A DNA stretch of 36,805 bases from contig CAZTZY010000019.1 in the NCBI GenBank assembly GCA_964617765.1, positions 1 through 36,805 on the forward strand, read 5' to 3'. The DNA is from CAZTZY01 sp964617765 (lineage in GTDB: Bacteria; Pseudomonadota; Gammaproteobacteria; Pseudomonadales; DT-91). The notes beneath the pieces are model-generated. The model was not told where the DNA came from. It saw only the letters and a list, made by a program, of their open reading frames with translations, and searched no databases. The translations under genes and the position numbers were made by a program. Below, piece after piece: positions 31,897-36,805 of the stretch; position 1 is the stretch's first letter; the number at the start of each line of letters is the position of its first letter.

Positions 31897-32748
31897 TTAT
31901 TTTATAAAAATAAAACGCAGATACTTATACAATGATGATGAAGCGGGTAATACAGATGTGAGGTATTCGTCAACAATACGCGCTTTCTCCAGCGATTGTT
32001 CATGCATCACCTTGCCTTGGCCCAAAAACCATTCGAACTCCACGCGGCAATCACTGAAGCCAATGGCTTTGGCAGCAGCCAACACATCATTAGCATCAAA
32101 ACCCTTATCTACCGATTTACCCGGTTCGGCTTTTTCGAGGAAATCGGCATTCATGCCAAAACTCTCCTGATACAGCGCGCCATTATGTAAGGCACCCTTG
32201 ATCTCTTTTTCAACAATGGCAGAGTCGGTTTTTACGCCGGCCTTTTCAATGTTATCCATCGCCATGATGAAATCACGATTCGGGTTCAGGTCAGAATAAA
32301 AAACCCCGCCAGACTTGAGAACGCGGTGAGCTTCCTTGAGAAAATCTTTATAGTTGAACAGGTGATCCATAAAAGAATAACCCGTGGCAAAATCAAAAGT
32401 ATCGCTGGCAAATGGCGTATTTTCCGCCAATGACTCATGCAGGAAGATATTGCCTGATGACAGGTCGACATGTTTCATCATGTCCTGGGTAATATCGATG
32501 CCATGGATTTCCGCAAAGCGGTCTTTCATGATATGGATCATAAAGCCGGTGCCGCAGCCAAAATCGATGGCCTTGGCTACCGACGAAGCAGGTAAATTTT
32601 CAGTCACCCGTTTTACAATGCCTTTTACCTTTTCAATGTTTTCTGGAAAAAAGTGAGGGCTTTTTTGGTATTCCCCGGCATTGGCAAGAAAAGAGTGAAC
32701 ATAGATGTTGGCTTTTATTGCTTCTTCCCGCGTCATTTCATCAGACAT
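31897..32748 (-). CDS. Class I SAM-dependent methyltransferase
   Basis: Read from the ATG complementary to 32746-32748, the 283-aa product has a standard class I methyltransferase core: motif I AIDFGCGTGFM, a GIDITQDMM acidic loop, FDFATGYSFMDHL (motif IV region) and AHRVLKSGGVFYSDLNP (motif V-VI). It is of the Methyltransf_11 type, which methylates oxygen or carbon of small molecules. A weaker TTG start two codons upstream was not used. In this operon an O-methylation of the sugar or its acyl group is plausible. Spacing is 12 bp after the glycosyltransferase gene. Confidence 0.87.
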   Translation of the reverse strand: MSDEMTREEAIKANIYVHSFLANAGEYQKSPHFFPENIEKVKGIVKRVTENLPASSVAKAIDFGCGTGFMIHIMKDRFAEIHGIDITQDMMKHVDLSSGNIFLHESLAENTPFASDTFDFATGYSFMDHLFNYKDFLKEAHRVLKSGGVFYSDLNPNRDFIMAMDNIEKAGVKTDSAIVEKEIKGALHNGALYQESFGMNADFLEKAEPGKSVDKGFDANDVLAAAKAIGFSDCRVEFEWFLGQGKVMHEQSLEKARIVDEYLTSVLPASSSLYKYLRFIFIK

Positions 32749-32760
32749 AATCAAACTCGC

Positions 32761-33696
32761 TTAATTTAACTTTTTTGGATGTTCGTAGATTTTTTTTACG
32801 ATGCTGTTGGGCCGCGATTTTACCTGAATATAAATCTTGGAAAGGTAAATGCCGATCAGGCCCAGGGAAAAGATAATAATACCACCAATTAAAAATAAGG
32901 CCGCCATCATTGAGGTCCAGCCTAATATCACTTTTCCGATAATCAGTTTGCGCAGTACCAGGTAAGTCATAAAAGCCAGGGCGCCCAGAGAAAATGCCAG
33001 GCCCAGATAAAAGATGTAGATCAAAGGTTTGCTGCTAAAAGAAGTAATGGCATCCACAGCCATGGTCAGTTTCTTGCGTAAAGTATAGGTGCTATGACCA
33101 TCGTAGGTTTTGGTCGCCAATACCCTGACCTGTTTAAAGCCGGCATCTTCCCAAATGGCGGGGAAAAAGATTTCCTTTTCACCGTAAGCCAGCAGGGCGT
33201 CAACATAATCCCGCGTCATCAGGCGGGATACGATGTCGCGGCTGGAAATTTTCACCGCAGACAAGGAGTTGAACAGTTTGTAAAACAGGTCGCTGGTAGT
33301 TCTTTTGAAGAAAGGCACGGTTTTTTCGGCTAATTGGCCTACCACAACATCAATATCAGTATCCTGTTCCATCACTTGCCAAAACTGACTTAAAGCTTCA
33401 GGCAATTCTTCAAGATCTACGTCGATCAAAAACACACGTTCGCCTTCAGTATGTTCAAGGCCGCACATCATTGCACGGTGATGGCCGAAGTTCCTTGAAA
33501 GATCGACGACCTTAACGTGTTTATCGTGCATGCAGATTTGGCGCGCGACAGCTAAAGAATCATCAGGAGAGCCATCATTAACAAAAATAATCTCGTAACT
33601 GTCAGTCACTTTATTGGCTTCAATCGAGATGCGTTTGTAAAACTCGTCGATATAACGTGATGAACAATAAAGGGTAGTGACGATGGATAATTTCAT
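32761..33696 (-). CDS. GT2 glycosyltransferase of the polyprenyl-phosphate (DPM1/GtrB/ArnC-like) type
   Basis: The 311-aa protein starts with a GT-A fold (KLSIVTTLYCSSRYIDEFY, EIIFVNDGSPDDSL, VVDLSRNFGHHRAMMCGLEH) and ends with two membrane helices (about 230-252 and 265-290), the layout of enzymes that load a sugar onto undecaprenyl phosphate. The metal-binding site reads DVDLEELPE, where most relatives have DxDLQDPPE, so Asp-x-Asp is kept but the rest is altered. It probably transfers the modified dTDP-sugar to the lipid carrier. It overlaps the WbqC gene by 4 bp. Confidence 0.88.
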   Translation of the reverse strand: MKLSIVTTLYCSSRYIDEFYKRISIEANKVTDSYEIIFVNDGSPDDSLAVARQICMHDKHVKVVDLSRNFGHHRAMMCGLEHTEGERVFLIDVDLEELPEALSQFWQVMEQDTDIDVVVGQLAEKTVPFFKRTTSDLFYKLFNSLSAVKISSRDIVSRLMTRDYVDALLAYGEKEIFFPAIWEDAGFKQVRVLATKTYDGHSTYTLRKKLTMAVDAITSFSSKPLIYIFYLGLAFSLGALAFMTYLVLRKLIIGKVILGWTSMMAALFLIGGIIIFSLGLIGIYLSKIYIQVKSRPNSIVKKIYEHPKKLN

Positions 33697-34385
33697 GATG
33701 CAAACTTCATGTAGGATGAAAACCCGGTTCCGGTATTAAACAGCAGGTCAATAATCGACACGCCATGTTCAAAAGGTGGATACAGTTGAGGATATTCATT
33801 GTAACCACTGTAATCCATCCATTCCACCGTCATGCCCGACTTCGCAAAGTCATCCTCCTGCAAATAGGATTTTGCAGCCGGGCCCGAAAGGTAAGTGGTA
33901 GCTGATGCCTGTTCACAGAGATTGACCAGGCGCGACATACGGTCACCTTCCATTATATAGTCGGTGCACAGGCTGATGGTGGTGTTGATCTGGAATAAGT
34001 TACACAAAGTGCGCAGGAATAGCAGGTTGATATCACTGAGCAATTCCAGTTCGGCCGCTTGGCGGTAAGTTTCTTCCAAAGCGGGCGCAAAGGTTGAAAA
34101 CCCTTCTGCCCGAGAGTAATTCTGCTTCAGGGTTTTCCAGTGTTTATCGGCCCAGCGACGATCAGTTACACGGGTTTCGCTGATCTTCTGGTCAAGGCTT
34201 TCCTGGCGCACGGGAATACTTAACCATTGCACGCCATTCGGTGTTTTGATTTTGTTGCGATTGCGCCAGTCATTTTTGGTGAATTGCACATCGTCGTAAA
34301 TAATGAATTCATCCACAGCAGCGATCATGTCGAAGTAGCCTTTCCAGGGGATGTAATTGGATTGCAGTACGGCGACTTTTTTCAT
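33693..34385 (-). CDS. WbqC-family protein
   Basis: The 230-aa product begins MKKVAVLQSNYIPWKGYFDM and has the segments FIIYDDVQFTKNDWRNRNKI and WLSIPVRQ, which are signatures of the WbqC family, found in O-antigen and other surface glycan loci. Its biochemical role is not firmly known to me. The start is the ATG complementary to 34383-34385; an in-frame TTG nine bases upstream was not used. It is the first gene of the minus-strand operon. Confidence 0.88.
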   Translation of the reverse strand: MKKVAVLQSNYIPWKGYFDMIAAVDEFIIYDDVQFTKNDWRNRNKIKTPNGVQWLSIPVRQESLDQKISETRVTDRRWADKHWKTLKQNYSRAEGFSTFAPALEETYRQAAELELLSDINLLFLRTLCNLFQINTTISLCTDYIMEGDRMSRLVNLCEQASATTYLSGPAAKSYLQEDDFAKSGMTVEWMDYSGYNEYPQLYPPFEHGVSIIDLLFNTGTGFSSYMKFAS

Positions 34386-34630
34386 GGGTAACAATAAATC
34401 GATGAATGGTAGAGGTTAATCCGGGCCGGGAGGGTAAAGAGTGCCAACAGGCCATACAAGCCTGTGAGTTTAAAAGATAGCCATGGTTTTTACCATGCAA
34501 GTGTCTTTTTTCTCGTTAATGACAGGCATATCCCGTTCGGCGCACTCGATGAAAGTGATTGTTTTTATTCACTCTTTTACAATATCATCGGCGCATTACC
34601 CAAAAACAGAGACTTGCTTTCATCCATCCC
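34386..34630. promoter_or_regulatory. Divergent intergenic region between the glycan operon and rfbBA
   Basis: This 245-bp gap must contain promoters in both directions. It holds two short dyads: ACAGGC/GCCTGT (34447-34452, 34460-34465) and CATGGT/ACCATG (34482-34487, 34492-34497). A weak plus-strand promoter may be TGATTG (34556-34561) and TACAAT (34578-34583), 16 nt apart. No gene is seen here. Confidence 0.3.
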
Positions 34631-35713
34631 ATGAATATTTTAATCACCGGCGGCGCCGGTTTTATTGGCTCGGCATTAATCCGGTTTATTTATGCCAACA
34701 CACACGATACGGTGGTGAATGTCGATAAACTGACGTATGCCGGTAACCTTGAGTCATTGGCCGCCATCACGCATTCAGGGCGTTATTGTTTTGAGCAAGT
34801 GGATATTTGCGATCGTGCAGAGCTGGATCGCGTTTTTGCCCTTCACCAGCCTGATGCGGTGATGCATCTCGCGGCAGAAAGCCATGTTGACCGGTCCATT
34901 GACAGTGCCGGTGAATTTATCAATACCAATATTGTGGGTACTTTTCAGTTACTTGAAGCGGCCAGAAAATATTACCAGCAACTTGATGCAGAAAAAGCTG
35001 CCCGGTTTCGTTTTCATCACATCTCTACCGATGAAGTATATGGTGACCTCGATAATACCAACGATTTATTTACCGAGAAAACGGCGTATTCGCCGAGCAG
35101 CCCTTATGCCGCATCCAAGGCATCCTCCGACCATCTGGTGCGGGCCTGGCACAGAACCTATCAATTGCCGGTGGTCATTACTAATTGCTCTAATAATTAT
35201 GGGCCTTACCAATTTCCGGAAAAACTGATCCCGTTGATGATATTGAATGCCCTGGAAGGCAAACCATTGCCGGTGTATGGCAAGGGTGACCAGATCCGTG
35301 ACTGGCTTTATGTAGAGGATCATGCACAGGCGCTGTATCAGGTAATCCATAAGGGCAAGATGGGAGAAACCTACAATATTGGCGGGCACAATGAAAAACG
35401 TAATATCGATGTAGTGAATACTCTCTGCGAGTTGTTAGATGCCATCAGGCCACCACAGTCATCAGGGGTAACTTCGCATCTCAACAGCTACAAGGAATTG
35501 ATTACTTTTGTTAAAGACAGGCCAGGCCACGACAGGCGCTATGCCATTGATGCTGAAAAGATCCAGCAAGAGTTGGGTTGGTCTCCACAGGAAACCTTCG
35601 AGACCGGCCTGCGAAAAACGCTGGAATGGTATTTACATAATCAAACCTGGTGGAAGCGAGTGCAGGATGGCTCCTATGCGCGTGAACGATTGGGTTTAGG
35701 GGAAAAACAATGA
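34631..35713 (+). CDS. rfbB: dTDP-glucose 4,6-dehydratase
   Basis: Read from the ATG at 34631 (MNILITGGAGFIGSALIRF), the 360-aa enzyme is RmlB/RfbB. It shows the GxxGxxG NAD loop (7-13), MHLAAESHVDRSI, the STDEVYG catalytic triad (Thr133, Asp134, Glu135) and YxxxK (Tyr159, Lys163 in SSPYAASKASS). It makes dTDP-4-keto-6-deoxy-D-glucose from dTDP-glucose. A longer upstream reading would add 24 unlikely residues. The stop codon overlaps the rfbA start (ATGA). rfbC and rfbD are absent here. Confidence 0.95.
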   Translation: MNILITGGAGFIGSALIRFIYANTHDTVVNVDKLTYAGNLESLAAITHSGRYCFEQVDICDRAELDRVFALHQPDAVMHLAAESHVDRSIDSAGEFINTNIVGTFQLLEAARKYYQQLDAEKAARFRFHHISTDEVYGDLDNTNDLFTEKTAYSPSSPYAASKASSDHLVRAWHRTYQLPVVITNCSNNYGPYQFPEKLIPLMILNALEGKPLPVYGKGDQIRDWLYVEDHAQALYQVIHKGKMGETYNIGGHNEKRNIDVVNTLCELLDAIRPPQSSGVTSHLNSYKELITFVKDRPGHDRRYAIDAEKIQQELGWSPQETFETGLRKTLEWYLHNQTWWKRVQDGSYARERLGLGEKQ

Positions 35714-36588
35714 AAGGCATCGTATTGGCTGGCGGCAGTGGCACGCGTTTATACCCGATTACGCGCGGCATATCAAAACAGTTAATGCCCATCTATGACA
35801 AGCCCATGATTTACTATCCGCTATCGGTACTCATGCTGGCAGGAATCCGCGATATCCTGATTATTACCACGCCGGAAGATAAAGACGGTTTTGTACGCTT
35901 GCTGGGCGATGGCAGCCAATTCGGGATAAAGCTGACTTATGCAGTGCAGCCGTCCCCGGATGGTTTGGCCCAGGCATTTATTATTGGCGAGGAATTTATA
36001 GGCAATGATAATGTCTGCCTGATTCTCGGTGATAACATATTCTATGGGCAGGGATTCAGGCAGAAACTGTTAGCCGCCGTTGACCGGAAAGCAGGAGCAA
36101 CGGTATTTGCCTATCAGGTAACAGATCCACAGCGTTTTGGTGTGGTGGAATTTGATAAAGACTTTAAAGCCCTGTCGATAGAGGAAAAGCCGCTGCAACC
36201 GAAAAGTAATTACGCAGTAACAGGGCTCTATTTTTACGATAATCAGGTGATCGATATTGCCAAAACCATCAAGCCATCAGCACGCGGTGAACTGGAAATC
36301 ACTACGATCAATCAAATCTATCTCGAGAAACAGGCATTGAATGTCGAAATATTTGGTCGCGGTTTTGCCTGGCTGGATACGGGTACGCATGAAAGTTTGC
36401 TGGAGGCGGCCCAATTTGTACAAATCATTGAACATCGCCAGGGATTAAAAATTGCCTGCCTGGAAGAAATTGCCTGGCGCAACCACTGGTTGTCCGATGA
36501 TGAGTTGCAGGTAATAGCCAAGCCGCTGATAAAAAGTGGTTATGGGGAATATTTGCAAAAGCTGTATCATGAAAAACAGCTCAGGTAG
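35710..36588 (+). CDS. rfbA: Glucose-1-phosphate thymidylyltransferase
   Basis: The 292-aa protein is RmlA/RfbA: MKGIVLAGGSGTRLYPITRG (signature GGSGTRLYP at 8-16), QLMPIYDKPMIYYPLSVL, and GDNIFYGQGF, then RGFAWLDTGTHESLLEA. It joins dTTP and glucose-1-phosphate to dTDP-glucose, the substrate of RfbB, encoded immediately upstream with a 4-bp overlap. The two therefore form one unit that supplies the activated keto-sugar to the neighbouring WecE-like enzyme. No terminator is visible after it; the next gene is convergent. Confidence 0.96.
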   Translation: MKGIVLAGGSGTRLYPITRGISKQLMPIYDKPMIYYPLSVLMLAGIRDILIITTPEDKDGFVRLLGDGSQFGIKLTYAVQPSPDGLAQAFIIGEEFIGNDNVCLILGDNIFYGQGFRQKLLAAVDRKAGATVFAYQVTDPQRFGVVEFDKDFKALSIEEKPLQPKSNYAVTGLYFYDNQVIDIAKTIKPSARGELEITTINQIYLEKQALNVEIFGRGFAWLDTGTHESLLEAAQFVQIIEHRQGLKIACLEEIAWRNHWLSDDELQVIAKPLIKSGYGEYLQKLYHEKQLR

Positions 36589-36648
36589 AATTTGAACTGC
36601 TGTGATAGTCAATGTCATTTCGAAGCGCATAAATTGCAATAATCTATG

Positions 36649-36804
36649 TTATGTGTCGCTGATGTAGTTACCCTGTTGTAGATAATCTTTTAATAACAAT
36701 AAATCATTTTGGGTATCAACATCAAAATGTTCGGGCAATAAAGTCACGGGTATATTGAGGCTAATTAAAAGTATCCATAAAACTGGGGGAACTTCACTCT
36801 GACC
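36649..36804 (-). CDS. C-terminal end of a nucleotidyltransferase-like protein (partial)
   Basis: Only the last 51 residues are in the window. They include LLPEHFDVDTQNDLLLLKDY, where DVDT and the following helix are typical of the C-terminus of MobA-like/DUF2064 NTP-transferase-type glycosyltransferases. The family and function cannot be fixed from this fragment. The gene is convergent with rfbA, with a 60-bp gap. Confidence 0.5.
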   Translation of the reverse strand, partial: GQSEVPPVLWILLISLNIPVTLLPEHFDVDTQNDLLLLKDYLQQGNYISDT

Positions 36805-36805
36805 C

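Noticed and set aside
34559..34630. 24-residue N-terminal extension of RfbB
   Set aside because: The ATG at 34631 puts the GGAGFIG loop at residues 7-13 as in all RmlB proteins.

Overview
The window looks like an ordinary chromosomal segment of a mid-GC gammaproteobacterium related to pseudomonads, probably of the Cellvibrio/Cellvibrionaceae type. The proteins resemble Pseudomonas orthologues, and several pairs kept together in Pseudomonas are kept here: oxyR-recG, ubiC-ubiA close to a rubredoxin reductase, rph-crc-pyrE, trxA-rho-ubiD, algQ-dsbB and parC/serB. The genus is inference. I found no rRNA or tRNA gene, CRISPR array, insertion sequence, phage gene or replication origin. No stretch over 300 bases lacks a gene.

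Layout. 1-428 (-): 5' part of a Rossmann-fold epimerase. 524-4324 (+): oxyR, recG, a 92-aa protein and a lipoprotein, closed by a bidirectional terminator. 4387-5778 (-): rubredoxin fused to rubredoxin reductase. 5998-8850 (+): ubiC, ubiA, a DUF482/FemAB-like gene and a 60-aa membrane protein, ending in a perfect hairpin. 8877-9053 (-): a 58-aa charged protein, divergent from a LuxR-type regulator (9227-10375, +). 10457-11179 (+): rph, convergent with crc (11228-11998, -). 12183-17801 (+): pyrE, a DUF4124 protein, and an RND adaptor and pump, tightly packed. 17787-21048 (-): trxA-rho-ubiD. 21210-22361 (+): an integral-membrane acyltransferase. 22418-25158 (-): gshA-dsbB-algQ. 25303-28776 (+): parC-serB and a terminator. 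28833-34385 (-): a seven-gene glycan operon, divergent from rfbB-rfbA (34631-36588, +). 36649-36804 (-): tail of a probable nucleotidyltransferase-like gene cut by the window end.

How the genes work together. Three themes stand out. Redox and stress: oxyR, rubredoxin reductase, trxA, gshA and dsbB. Ubiquinone synthesis: ubiC, ubiA and ubiD. Sugar modification: RfbA and RfbB would make dTDP-4-keto-6-deoxyglucose, and the WecE-like transaminase would convert it to a dTDP-4-amino-4,6-dideoxyhexose. A PglD/NeuD-like acyltransferase could acylate it, and a polyprenyl-phosphate type GT2 plus an EamA/ArnF-like small membrane protein could load it on a lipid carrier and flip it. A methyltransferase, a PhyH-type dioxygenase and a WbqC protein would tailor it. 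This last cluster is the best candidate for a poorly described system. The individual families are known, but the combined pathway and its product are inferred.
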